A stretch of DNA of 64,000 bases from Sulfurospirillum sp. SCADC (GTDB taxonomy: Bacteria; Campylobacterota; Campylobacteria; Campylobacterales; Sulfurospirillaceae): the NCBI RefSeq assembly GCF_000743525.1, contig NZ_JQGK01000015.1, positions 1 to 64,000 of the forward strand, in the 5' to 3' direction. Below the pieces are notes generated by a model. It did not search any database, was not told the origin of the DNA, and was given only the letters and a program-made list of their open reading frames with translations. Position 1 is the stretch's first letter. Every line of letters starts with the position of its first letter. Both the position numbers and the translations under genes were made by a program. Positions 17,596 through 26,162 of this stretch are shown here, one piece after another.

Positions 17596-18726
17596 TTATC
17601 GCTCCTCTTTTGTCACATAATAATTTGCCATCTCTTTATCCCAAGGGAAAATCACCATCACCAAAGCGATCAAGGCGATCAATAAACTCCAGTTAGAAAG
17701 GACAGACACGATGCTATCAAACCCTACAATATGCGGATGGTATTCAAGCAAAAAGGGTGTGGTTTTACCAATGCTTTGACCGCCAATAACGGTATTCCAA
17801 CGAAAGATCCACACACCAATCGCTGAGAGAATGCCTGCAAAGAGAACCCATTTGAACGAGCGTGCAAAATAGTTCGTAAAACCGATGATCATCGGCACCA
17901 AAAGACAGATGACGTAATCCACGATCAACACTTCCCAAAAATTTTCACCAAAGAAGAGTTTGAGTGCGTATTTTTCTTCACCGTTAAACGTAATGGCAAA
18001 GGTCAGCCAAAAGAAACGAATCACGAGATCAATCACAATAAACCATGACAAAAGACGCGCAAGACGTTGCATCATTGCCATGTCAACGCGTTTAAAATCG
18101 GTAAAGAATTTTTGAAAAATCGGCAGTAAAATGATGAGCAATCCCGTTCCAGAAACCATCGCAGAAGCCAAAAATAAAATGGGCATCAGTGGTGTGTGAA
18201 ACAGTGGAATTGCATGCACTGCCCCTAAAATATAACCGGTGTATCCATGCACACTGAGTGCTAATGGTATACCGATTGCACCCAATACCACGCCTAAATG
18301 GTGATCTTTTTCGATTTGTTCTTGACTTCTCACCATCCCTTTTGAAAACCAAAAGTAAGGACGGTACAGCACCAATGCTTCGACTAAAATGAGCAGTGGA
18401 TAGGCGATTAACAACAAAACACCCCATTTCATCGGAGAGGTGGGGAAATTTTCCCAGCCATAGAAGAAAAAGTTGATAATGCGACCAGGTTGGCGAAGAT
18501 CGTCGATCAAGTTCATGGGTGCAGCAACAAGCAACACAAAGGCTAACAGAAGCGAAAAACCCGCAATGGGTTTATACTCTTTCATGCCAAAAACATGGGC
18601 AAAACTGGAGATAATAAACGCCGCCGCCGAGCTTCCCGTAAACCAAAAATAGTTGGGAATATCAATGCCCCAAGGGCGATCAGGCGTTATCGAGCTAATC
18701 GTATGTAGTAATGTTCCAAAATCCAT
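17596..18726 (-). CDS. ttrC: NrfD/PsrC-type membrane subunit (TtrC)
   Basis: Polytopic quinol-oxidising membrane anchor passing electrons to the TtrB iron-sulfur subunit. About nine to ten hydrophobic helices are visible, with the NrfD-type start (WGIDIPNYFWFTGSSAAAFI) and WFIVIDLVIRFFW. I set the start at 18726 (MDFGTLLHT, 376 residues) because AAGGAG sits nine bases upstream and the longer reading would overlap ttrB. It follows the ttrB stop by one base and precedes ttrA by two. Confidence 0.88.
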   Translation of the reverse strand: MDFGTLLHTISSITPDRPWGIDIPNYFWFTGSSAAAFIISSFAHVFGMKEYKPIAGFSLLLAFVLLVAAPMNLIDDLRQPGRIINFFFYGWENFPTSPMKWGVLLLIAYPLLILVEALVLYRPYFWFSKGMVRSQEQIEKDHHLGVVLGAIGIPLALSVHGYTGYILGAVHAIPLFHTPLMPILFLASAMVSGTGLLIILLPIFQKFFTDFKRVDMAMMQRLARLLSWFIVIDLVIRFFWLTFAITFNGEEKYALKLFFGENFWEVLIVDYVICLLVPMIIGFTNYFARSFKWVLFAGILSAIGVWIFRWNTVIGGQSIGKTTPFLLEYHPHIVGFDSIVSVLSNWSLLIALIALVMVIFPWDKEMANYYVTKEER

Positions 18727-18727
18727 C

Positions 18728-19534
18728 TTATTCTCCTTTGGTTGACCACTCGCGAGTAGTCGGCATCCCATCAATTTTTCGTGCCATATCGTCTAATACG
18801 TTTGGAGAATACGGTAAGCCTTGAATTTCTCCACTCAGTGCTATGTAAAACACGCGCGGTTTGGTTCCACTAGCAGGTTTTAGAACCGTTGTTGGGAAGC
18901 TTGAAAGTAGTTTGGAAACAGCCGAATGTGGGTCATTAAAATCACCAAAAACACGCGCACCTCCCACACAACTCTCCACGCACGCAGGCAATAAGCCGTG
19001 ATCGACTCTGTGCGCACACAGCGTACATTTGTCAGCAACATTGGTGATAGGATTGAAATAACGTTTGTCATAAGGACAGGCGTTGATGCAGTAGCCACAC
19101 CCCCAACACACTTCACTGTCTACAACGACAATGCCGTCTTTGCGTGCAAACGTCGCACCCGTTGGGCAGACACTCACACACGAAGGTTCCGCGCAATGGT
19201 TGCAGAGTTGGGGTAAAAATGCCTTGTGAACATTGGGGTAAGTTCCCAGTTCATACTCAGGCACATAGGTTCTAAATTTCTCTTTGGGGACTCTGTTTTC
19301 GCTTTTGCACGCACTCGTACACGCTTGACAGCCAACGCATTTGCGCAGATCGATCACCATTCCAAAGCGCTTACCCTCTTGTCCGATGTAGCGTGCATCG
19401 CCACGTTCACGTCCAGGGTTGGTGAGGCTTATGGCGTTGGCACTAGGGGCAGTCAGTACAGCAGCACCTATAAGAGCGGTTGTTTTTTTGACAAACCCTC
19501 TGCGGCTTTGTTGCAGCTCTTTCTCATCCATCAT
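18728..19534 (-). CDS. ttrB: Four-cluster [4Fe-4S] electron-transfer subunit (TtrB)
   Basis: Periplasmic ferredoxin-like subunit linking TtrC to TtrA. A twin-arginine signal (SRRGFVKKT) and alanine-rich region open the protein. Four cysteine groups follow: CVGCQACTSAC, CNHCAEPSCVSVC, CWGCGYCINAC and CTLCAHRVDHG...C. Its 268 residues compare well with ~245 for characterised TtrB. AAGGAG precedes the start, and a CTTTTGG-n6-CCAAAAG inverted repeat lies just upstream (19540-19559). Confidence 0.9.
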   Translation of the reverse strand: MMDEKELQQSRRGFVKKTTALIGAAVLTAPSANAISLTNPGRERGDARYIGQEGKRFGMVIDLRKCVGCQACTSACKSENRVPKEKFRTYVPEYELGTYPNVHKAFLPQLCNHCAEPSCVSVCPTGATFARKDGIVVVDSEVCWGCGYCINACPYDKRYFNPITNVADKCTLCAHRVDHGLLPACVESCVGGARVFGDFNDPHSAVSKLLSSFPTTVLKPASGTKPRVFYIALSGEIQGLPYSPNVLDDMARKIDGMPTTREWSTKGE

Positions 19535-19539
19535 AACTC

Positions 19540-19559
19540 CTTTTGGTCTATTCCAAAAG
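19540..19559. promoter_or_regulatory. Inverted repeat upstream of ttrB
   Basis: CTTTTGG, six bases, CCAAAAG lies in the 65-base gap between the kinase stop and ttrB, overlapping the region just before the Shine-Dalgarno site. It could be a regulator site for the reductase genes or an RNA hairpin controlling ttrB translation. Confidence 0.45.
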
Positions 19560-19599
19560 CAATCATAACCATCAGAAGAGAGAAATTAGGGAGAAAATT

Positions 19600-21285
19600 T
19601 TAGAGGATGATCTCAAACACAGCGCCTTTATCGCTGTTGTACGCGCGTAAAATACCATTGGCATTTTTTTCGATGATGGTTTTACTCATGTAAAGTCCAA
19701 TGCCTGTTCCACTCTTGGCGTGTTTGGTACTCACATAAGGCTCAAAGATTTTTTCGATTGGCTCTAAGGCAATGCCTCCACCATTATCTGCGATGCAAAT
19801 CAGCGTTTTTTCCTCTTTACATGTAAGCGTGATCCAGATCGTTGGATCGCTGATAGAACGCTCCAAAAGCGTATCTTTAGCATTGCTGATGATGTTTAAT
19901 ATCACTTGAGCAAATTGACTGGGATAACCCACCACTTCACAGCTCTGTTCAAGAGAAAGGATCAGTTTGATGTGATGGTTTTTCAAAGCAGATTCGATCA
20001 ATTCCAGCGATTTATGAATCGCCTCGCTGACATGGTAACGCTCTTGTTTCGTTTCGCTCGTAAAGAAGTTGCGAAAATCATCAATCGTTTTGGACATGTA
20101 CGCGATCAACCCTTCTGAGCGTTTAATGCGATCCTCAAAAATCGCCGTCGTGAGTTTTTGCTTCTCCCAAAGGATTTGCAGATTCATCAACGTCGCACCC
20201 AGTTCACTCAGCGGTTGACGCCACTGGTGTGCTATGTTGCCGATCATCTCACCCATACTCGCTAGCCTGCTTTGGTGCATCAAAATTTGTTCATTTTCCA
20301 TGCGCCTTGCGATCTCTTCATTGACACGAAACTCTAAGGTATGATTGAGCTCTTTTAGGTTTGCTTCGCTCTCTTCGAGCCGTAAGATTAAGACATTAAA
20401 ACCGTAATTTAAAATGATGAGAAGCACCGCCATCATGCTCATCGTTACAAAAAAGGCTTCATACACCGCATCCAAGAGTTTTTGCTGTTGATCGCTGATG
20501 TCTTGAAAAAAAAGCAACTGCGCCAAATCATCGCCAAGCAGCCCTTCGAGGCTAATCACATGCGTGATATACGTGCTTTTTTTATTTTGAGAAATTCTAC
20601 CATCTTGAAGGCTGATGCCGAGCAGTGCTTCATCTGTAGGGACAAACGCTTCGCCTTTAAAGAGAATGTAGCCTTTGAGGTTGGAAAACTCTTCGACTTC
20701 ATTGAGAAAAAATTCAGGCGCAATCGCAAACTCCAACATCCCGATGCGTTTTTCATGCACGATGACTGGCACCATAATATGATACGCGGCGTAATGCTTG
20801 GAGAAGAAAAAGCCAATCTGAGGCTCTTGGGGCACCTCGCCACGCTGCTCAATCTCTTCTGCTTTAGGCTCTTTGCCTAGATACGCCAAAAGTGAGAGCT
20901 TTTCATCGTAAAAACGAATTCCTAGCAGGTAAGGATTTTCTTGTTTAAGTACATTCCAGCGAAAGCTTGAAAGTCCTGTGAGTTGTTCTATATTTTTGTA
21001 CTCTAGGGCTTCTTTAATGCCATACGAATCAAGATTGGCGTAGGCGCGATTGAGGTAAAAAGCACTCGTGCGCTTGAGCGTCATCGCATAAATGCTGTGA
21101 ATCTGCGTCGCATAATCTTTGCGTGACTTTTCGATGCCATCTCTTACATCCACGTAGCGCATCCAGCTAAAAATAGTCGCCATCGCCAAAAAAAGCATCA
21201 ACACAAAGATCATCGTTTTGGTCTTCGTGGAAGGGGTAGAGAGGGCTTTAATGTACGACAAGTTTGTATCCGATGCCAAAGACAT
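19600..21285 (-). CDS. Sensor histidine kinase next to the ttr operon
   Basis: Membrane sensor kinase: one N-terminal helix (~24-44), a periplasmic region to ~268, a second helix (~275-300), a coiled coil, then the H-box GNIAHQWRQPL with His353 and an ATPase domain (NAKD, ADNGGGI, GTGIGLYMSK). The periplasmic part looks like a Cache-type small-molecule sensor, not the periplasmic-binding domain of Salmonella TtrS. It overlaps the regulator gene by 38 bases, and a start at residue 25 is also possible. Inferred job: sensing an electron acceptor and switching on ttrBCA. One TTACATGTAA copy at 19817 is read as LTCK. Confidence 0.85.
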   Translation of the reverse strand: MSLASDTNLSYIKALSTPSTKTKTMIFVLMLFLAMATIFSWMRYVDVRDGIEKSRKDYATQIHSIYAMTLKRTSAFYLNRAYANLDSYGIKEALEYKNIEQLTGLSSFRWNVLKQENPYLLGIRFYDEKLSLLAYLGKEPKAEEIEQRGEVPQEPQIGFFFSKHYAAYHIMVPVIVHEKRIGMLEFAIAPEFFLNEVEEFSNLKGYILFKGEAFVPTDEALLGISLQDGRISQNKKSTYITHVISLEGLLGDDLAQLLFFQDISDQQQKLLDAVYEAFFVTMSMMAVLLIILNYGFNVLILRLEESEANLKELNHTLEFRVNEEIARRMENEQILMHQSRLASMGEMIGNIAHQWRQPLSELGATLMNLQILWEKQKLTTAIFEDRIKRSEGLIAYMSKTIDDFRNFFTSETKQERYHVSEAIHKSLELIESALKNHHIKLILSLEQSCEVVGYPSQFAQVILNIISNAKDTLLERSISDPTIWITLTCKEEKTLICIADNGGGIALEPIEKIFEPYVSTKHAKSGTGIGLYMSKTIIEKNANGILRAYNSDKGAVFEIIL

Positions 21286-21940
21286 TTTCGATGCTCTCTT
21301 TGGTTAGTTTTTTACGAAGCTCTTTTACAAGCGCTTTCAGCGCCTCTTTGCTGCCGCCATCTCCTGCCCAAATCGCCTCTTCGAGCGCGTCAAACGAGAT
21401 CACACGATTTTTTTGGCGTAGCAGATACTCAAATAAAAGACGCTCTTTTTTGGTAAGCACAAACGACACTCCCTCATTCATCAGCGTTCCATGTTCTGGG
21501 TCGTAAAAAAGGCCACTCCCTGCTTTGATCAAACCGCCCTCGCCCCATTCATACATCCACAGGGCACAGGTTTTTAAGGCATCTAAAAAGCTCTCTTTGG
21601 AAAAAGGTTTGAGCAGGTATTTGCAAATATTAAGCTCAATGGATTGTTGAAAATACGTGGGTTCCGCATGGGCACTCATAATGATCACAGGAACGCGTTT
21701 ATGCGATTGGCGAATCTCTTTGAGCAGGGTAAGCCCATCGCATTTTGGCATGCAAATATCCAAAAGCAAGATGTCAGGCTTGTGCTCAAAAAAGAGTTCC
21801 AACGCCTCTTCGCCATCGCCTGCTTCGATCACTTTACCAAAAAAAAGCTCTAAGGTTTGCGTCACACTTTGACGCAAACTCGCTTCATCTTCAGCGTATA
21901 AAATGGATAAGCGCTCAAAGAGAGCAAGAAGATTGTGCAT
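21248..21940 (-). CDS. OmpR-type response regulator next to the ttr operon
   Basis: Receiver domain (ILYAEDEASLRQSV, phospho-Asp in DILLLDICMPKCDG, Lys in CKYLLKPFS) followed by a winged-helix DNA-binding domain (FVLTKKERLLFEYLL, FGIGYKLV). Salmonella TtrR is a FixJ/NarL-type regulator, so the position is conserved but the regulator family is not. A near-consensus promoter lies upstream at 21964-21992. It is transcribed first in what appears to be a five-gene unit. Confidence 0.88.
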   Translation of the reverse strand: MHNLLALFERLSILYAEDEASLRQSVTQTLELFFGKVIEAGDGEEALELFFEHKPDILLLDICMPKCDGLTLLKEIRQSHKRVPVIIMSAHAEPTYFQQSIELNICKYLLKPFSKESFLDALKTCALWMYEWGEGGLIKAGSGLFYDPEHGTLMNEGVSFVLTKKERLLFEYLLRQKNRVISFDALEEAIWAGDGGSKEALKALVKELRKKLTKESIENVFGIGYKLVVH

Positions 21941-21963
21941 CGTCGTCCTTATGAAAAAAGACT

Positions 21964-21992
21964 ATTCTAACGCACCTAAAATGAATTGTCAA
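21964..21992 (-). promoter_or_regulatory. Sigma-70 type promoter for the two-component/ttr unit
   Basis: On the minus strand TTGACA (21992-21987), 17-base spacer, TAGAAT (21969-21964), ~25 bases before the response-regulator ATG. The -35 is perfect and the -10 has one mismatch. A TTACATGTAA copy (21999-22008) lies immediately upstream. Confidence 0.65.
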
Positions 21993-22015
21993 ATGGCTTT
22001 ACATGTAAAAGCTTT

Positions 22016-23785
22016 TTAGTGCTTAATCACCCCTAAATCCACGCACGCAATATGCGTCGGTGAAGCTTTGGAACTCTTTTTTAAGACGCCAAAGATTTCG
22101 TTGAGTTCGTTATCGTCTAGATCGTATTGATAGCCAAATCCGTGACAAATGACTGCTGCGCTAACGGTCATCAAAGGGAAAGGCTGAATGATGCCATCAC
22201 GATTTTTTGCCATGATGTAGCCCGAACAGAGTCCTTGCTCGCAGTAAAAACTCTTGATGTCTTCGGCAAATTTGCTCACAATTTCTAAAACGATGCTATA
22301 CACTTTCTCAAAACTGTCTTCATCTTTAAGACTCCAGCCAAGAAAGAAATCATCTCCCCCAACGTGTCCAACCAAACACTCATCAAAGCCAACGGAACTT
22401 CGCAGAATGTCGGCAAAAAGCGTAATGGCACGGTCTCCTTTGCGAAAGCCGTAGTAATCGTTAAAGGGCTTAAAGTTGTCAAAGTCGAAGTACGCCATCA
22501 TCACTTTCTCTTTGCCATCCACCGCATTGGCAACAAATTCGTTAATGATGCGGTTACCGGAGAGTCCTGTAAGTGGATTTTGATCTTTGGCATCGACAAT
22601 ATTTTTCTCATTAACAATGTCCAAGAGCACTTTGGAACTCAAAAAGCCCACGTATTTTTCATTTTCCGTGATCAAAATCGCGTCATTGTCATCATCAAAC
22701 GCGTAAATTTTGAGAATCTTTTCAATCGGATCGTTGATGTCCGCCCTTCCACAATGCGAAATGATCTTTTTAAGGCTGCCTTGCGTCATATTGTACAGCA
22801 ATGCTTTGCCATAATTGGAGTAGATGTAGGCTTTAATATCGGTATCTTTGATAATGCCAAGCGGTGTAAAATCACGCGCAAGTACTGGCACAAAATGGAT
22901 ATTTTTATCGCTTTTAAGCACATCATACACCTCGTTAATGTGCGAATCAATAAAAACCGTGTGGCTTTTTTGCAGGTATTTATCAATATTGGCGATCTTG
23001 CCACTTTTACGTTTGTCATTTTGAGAAACCATCTTGAGATGTTCGTACGAAGGAGCGATTTCAAGGACATCAAGTGTGGGTCGTTGCACAAAATAGCCTT
23101 GCACCATATTACACCCAAGCTTCTTACACTCGATGTACTCCTCTTCGCATTCCACACCTTCTGCAATCGTGAAAATACCCATCGCTTGGGCGATTTGAAC
23201 GATGGAGCTGACGAAAAGTTTCTTCTTTTTACTGAGGTGAATTTCACTGATAAAAAAACGGTCAATTTTGATGAAGTTCGGATCGGCATTAAAGAGCATC
23301 TGAAGCCCTGAAAAACCGACACCAAAGTCGTCAATCGCCATCTTATAGCCTTGCTGTTTGTAGAGGTTGAGCACGAGTTTATCGACACCTGCGTACATTC
23401 CCACTTGGTGTTTTTCGGAGAGTTCAAAGCAGATATTGGACGTGTCCATCTCGTAGGTGGAGAGCAGTTCGCACGTGTAACCCGATTTAAAATCAGGCAT
23501 CATCGTGATGCGGTTATCCAAATTGTAAAAAAGTTTAACGTGTTTGGAAAACGGTAGCAAAGAAAATTTGTGAATCGCTTTTTCGCGCAATTTCACATCA
23601 ATCATGTAGAGTGTTTTCTCACTGTAAGCCGTGTCAAAAATACAGTCAATCGTCGTAAATCCAGCAGGTTCGTAATTGCGTATCAGCGCTTCAACGGCGT
23701 AGAGTTTGCCCGTGTAAATATTGACAATGGGCTGAAAAGCAAAATCCGCCACTTCGACCAATGTTTGCCATTTGTCATTGAACAT
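22016..23785 (-). CDS. EAL-CBS-GGDEF cyclic-di-GMP turnover protein
   Basis: Order of domains is unusual. An EAL phosphodiesterase domain comes first (EALIRN, FYNLDN, CFELSEKH, IDDFGVGFSG, FIKIDRFF, EGVE, QGYF, all main metal and catalytic positions present). A CBS pair follows (~residues 270-395). A C-terminal GGDEF domain is last (FDFDNFKPFNDYYGF, HVGGDDFFLGW; GGDDF instead of GGDEF). It may both break and make cyclic di-GMP, or the last domain may only bind nucleotide. I prefer the ATG at 23785 (GAGG upstream); a TTG-initiated reading would start at 23827. No membrane segment is seen, so it is cytoplasmic. Confidence 0.85.
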   Translation of the reverse strand: MFNDKWQTLVEVADFAFQPIVNIYTGKLYAVEALIRNYEPAGFTTIDCIFDTAYSEKTLYMIDVKLREKAIHKFSLLPFSKHVKLFYNLDNRITMMPDFKSGYTCELLSTYEMDTSNICFELSEKHQVGMYAGVDKLVLNLYKQQGYKMAIDDFGVGFSGLQMLFNADPNFIKIDRFFISEIHLSKKKKLFVSSIVQIAQAMGIFTIAEGVECEEEYIECKKLGCNMVQGYFVQRPTLDVLEIAPSYEHLKMVSQNDKRKSGKIANIDKYLQKSHTVFIDSHINEVYDVLKSDKNIHFVPVLARDFTPLGIIKDTDIKAYIYSNYGKALLYNMTQGSLKKIISHCGRADINDPIEKILKIYAFDDDNDAILITENEKYVGFLSSKVLLDIVNEKNIVDAKDQNPLTGLSGNRIINEFVANAVDGKEKVMMAYFDFDNFKPFNDYYGFRKGDRAITLFADILRSSVGFDECLVGHVGGDDFFLGWSLKDEDSFEKVYSIVLEIVSKFAEDIKSFYCEQGLCSGYIMAKNRDGIIQPFPLMTVSAAVICHGFGYQYDLDDNELNEIFGVLKKSSKASPTHIACVDLGVIKH

Positions 23786-23858
23786 CGTGTATGATTCCTC
23801 TGTGTTGATGGGCAAATCATACACCAAAGCGATTACTAAAACATTACATGTAAAAGCG

Positions 23859-24458
23859 CTAGTCGCAGTTTTCCACGCAAATTTTATGCGGTATCACTTG
23901 TCCGCCACACCCGACAAAACAGTTGTCATAACTCTGTTCACACCCACAATTGGTCGTGCAAAAACTCTGCTGATTGACTAAGATTTGCTCAAAGGTTGGA
24001 CGTGTAGGCACCCAAGGTTCACGGGGACGCTCATGGTTAAGGCGGTTCATATAGCGACGTAATTCATCGCGTCGTTTACACGCATTGGGGTCTTTATTTT
24101 GTTCACACTCTTTTTGAAAATGGCTCAAATCGCGACTGTAATCGTAATAATCCCTCTGCCAACGCCGAAACTCCATCTCAAAACGCATCGCGTCCATTTG
24201 GTATCGACTGTATGCCATCTCGTATGCTCGCTGCTCATCCATCTCAACGGCTTTGGCTTTGCCATACGCGTCATCAAGGCAGTATTGGTAATTGCGTTGG
24301 CACTGATCTTGACACCCTTGGCGAATCAGCGAACAGTTATTGAGGCAGGGTTGAGAGAGCGATGAAGCAGGAGGGATGTACTGATTTTTAATGACATAAC
24401 GAGGGCCACACCCTGCGAAAAACAGCATAATACAGACCCAAAGTAACCAACGATACAT
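23859..24458 (-). CDS. Cysteine-rich lipoprotein with five CX3C motifs
   Basis: Unrecognised family. A short signal peptide ends in a lipobox (LFFAGC). The mature part has two pairs of CX3C near the N-terminus (CLNNC, CQDQC), a highly charged helical middle rich in Arg, Tyr, Asp and Glu, and three more CX3C at the C-terminus (CTTNC, CFVGC, CVENC). Paired CX3C helices usually mean disulfide-stapled hairpins or metal binding. The ATG at 24458 has AGAGG five bases away; a GTG two codons earlier is possible. Likely outer-membrane-attached; function unknown. Confidence 0.7.
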   Translation of the reverse strand: MYRWLLWVCIMLFFAGCGPRYVIKNQYIPPASSLSQPCLNNCSLIRQGCQDQCQRNYQYCLDDAYGKAKAVEMDEQRAYEMAYSRYQMDAMRFEMEFRRWQRDYYDYSRDLSHFQKECEQNKDPNACKRRDELRRYMNRLNHERPREPWVPTRPTFEQILVNQQSFCTTNCGCEQSYDNCFVGCGGQVIPHKICVENCD

Positions 24459-24520
24459 ACCCACCTCTTTCGAATAGTTTCGCGTATTATAGGGTAAAAT
24501 CGTGAAGTTTGGGTGAAATT

Positions 24521-25312
24521 TTAAGGCTGAAGCACGGCACCTTTAAGGTAGCGGGAGACAATACGCTCATACAGGCTTGAACCCTTGCCATCAGGCTCTT
24601 TAAGGCGGTTTAGCTGCGCTTGCATAATGTTTATCTGCTCTTTAGGAATCTCTTTGCCCACACAAATATAATAATCGGTGTTTAAAATCACATGCGCCAA
24701 GCGGTACTGCGCAACGTCTTGATTTTCACTGATCAGATGGTACACAAAAGGCACATCAGTGTAGACAAGCGCGTCAACTCTGCCGTACTCCAACATTTTA
24801 TAACCTTGAATCGGTGTTGAAACGCGGGTGATGTTCAGACCATGCTTTTCGCCAATCTCTTGAAAAAGCAATTTTTCAGACGACGTCTCTTTAATCGTCG
24901 CAATGCGCAGTGGACGCAAAATGTCTAACGTCGTCTTTCCCTTGGGCAGATCCGTTCCGCGTTTGGTAATGACCGCGAGTTTCACCGTCGCCACAGGGCC
25001 TAACCAGTAAAAATGGGGCTCTCGCTCTTTGAGTTTTACGGCTGTGACCAAGTAAGATTTAGGATGTTTGAGGGCTTCATCGTACATTTTATTCCACGCA
25101 TCAAATTCAATCTCTTCTTGGGAAAATTGGGGTCGTAAAGAGACAAGGCTCGCTTCCAAAAGATCGATGCTTAAGCCTTTAATAGCCCCTTTATCACGAA
25201 AACTAAACGGAGGATTGGGGACGGCGTAGAGTGAAATGTCGCTACCAACCAGAGAGGTCATTCCGAAAATAACGGCTAGTATTCCATACACAAAATGAGA
25301 TCGAAACTGCAT
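24521..25312 (-). CDS. Periplasmic solute-binding protein family 3
   Basis: A signal peptide (to ~residue 24) precedes a bacterial extracellular solute-binding domain of the amino-acid/organic-acid type: LYAVPNPPFSFRDKGAIKGL, DLLEASLVSL, a long SBP_bac_3-type core and YYICVGKEIP. No permease or ATPase sits beside it, so it may be a stand-alone receptor or the sensing part of an unlinked system. The substrate cannot be predicted. Confidence 0.75.
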   Translation of the reverse strand: MQFRSHFVYGILAVIFGMTSLVGSDISLYAVPNPPFSFRDKGAIKGLSIDLLEASLVSLRPQFSQEEIEFDAWNKMYDEALKHPKSYLVTAVKLKEREPHFYWLGPVATVKLAVITKRGTDLPKGKTTLDILRPLRIATIKETSSEKLLFQEIGEKHGLNITRVSTPIQGYKMLEYGRVDALVYTDVPFVYHLISENQDVAQYRLAHVILNTDYYICVGKEIPKEQINIMQAQLNRLKEPDGKGSSLYERIVSRYLKGAVLQP

Positions 25313-25413
25313 GATAGACCTTTAGTCAATTCATTTGAGAGGCATTAAAAGTGTAACACATACCGCCTTACGCGAAACCAAAAGTGTGACAAAAGTGACG
25401 AAGAAATTTAACG

Positions 25414-26106
25414 TCACCTTGGTGTGCGCGTTTGGTAAAGCAGGTACAAAATCGTGCTGATCGCGCCGCTGCTCAAAATCATCGCCATCACGACAATTTG
25501 ATAACGCACCGCAATGAGAGGATCGACACCGGAAAGAATTTGCCCCGTCATCATACCTGGTAGTGAAACAAAGCCCACGGCTAAAAACGCGTTAATCTGA
25601 GGAATCATCGAAGCTTTAAACGCGATGGCGCGCGCTTTTTCCATGCTGTGATGCTCACGCTCTTTGTCATAACGCTCCGCACACAACGAGATTGCATTCA
25701 TCGCATTGGCATAGATCATACCTGCTAGAGGAATGACATAGCGCGGATCAAGAGAATTTTCAAGCTCCAAAACACCCCATAAGACAAGGGCAAGACTCAG
25801 TGTGCCACCCACGGTGATGCTCCCCAAAATCACCAGATAACTTTGAAACGTTTGAACGCGAATATTGCGTCTTGCAATCAGTGAAGCCACCGCGATCATC
25901 ACGGCAATCAAAAGGGCTAAAAGCCACAGTGAGTTGGTGCTAAAAAGTGAGGTGAGTACGTAACCAATGAGGATGAGCTGAACACTCATGCGAAGCGTTG
26001 CAACGGCTATCTCTGTTTTTTCTCCGACCCAACGGGCATAGAAAAACGCAACCAACACAAGCGGTGGAAGGAGGTACAGCAGGTGAAACAGCGAGATCGT
26101 TTGCAT
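25414..26106 (-). CDS. UPF0014/FetB-like ABC transporter permease
   Basis: About six to seven hydrophobic helices with family signatures WVGEKTEIAVATLRMSVQLI, LVILGSITVGGTLSL and IYANAMNAISLCAERYDKE. E. coli FetB of this family acts with FetA in iron export. I set the ATG at 26106 (MQTISL, 230 residues); a longer frame would read through the palindrome at 26117. No ATPase gene is next to it, which is odd for this family. Confidence 0.8.
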   Translation of the reverse strand: MQTISLFHLLYLLPPLVLVAFFYARWVGEKTEIAVATLRMSVQLILIGYVLTSLFSTNSLWLLALLIAVMIAVASLIARRNIRVQTFQSYLVILGSITVGGTLSLALVLWGVLELENSLDPRYVIPLAGMIYANAMNAISLCAERYDKEREHHSMEKARAIAFKASMIPQINAFLAVGFVSLPGMMTGQILSGVDPLIAVRYQIVVMAMILSSGAISTILYLLYQTRTPR

Positions 26107-26162
26107 GGATGAAGCCTTACATGTAAAGCGGTACGCCGAGCATACCGCTTTCAAAGATGATC

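Noticed and set aside
22364-23311. Long open frame (315 codons) on the plus strand
   Set aside because: It is antisense to the clear EAL-CBS-GGDEF gene, with no family features or ribosome site; a shadow frame.
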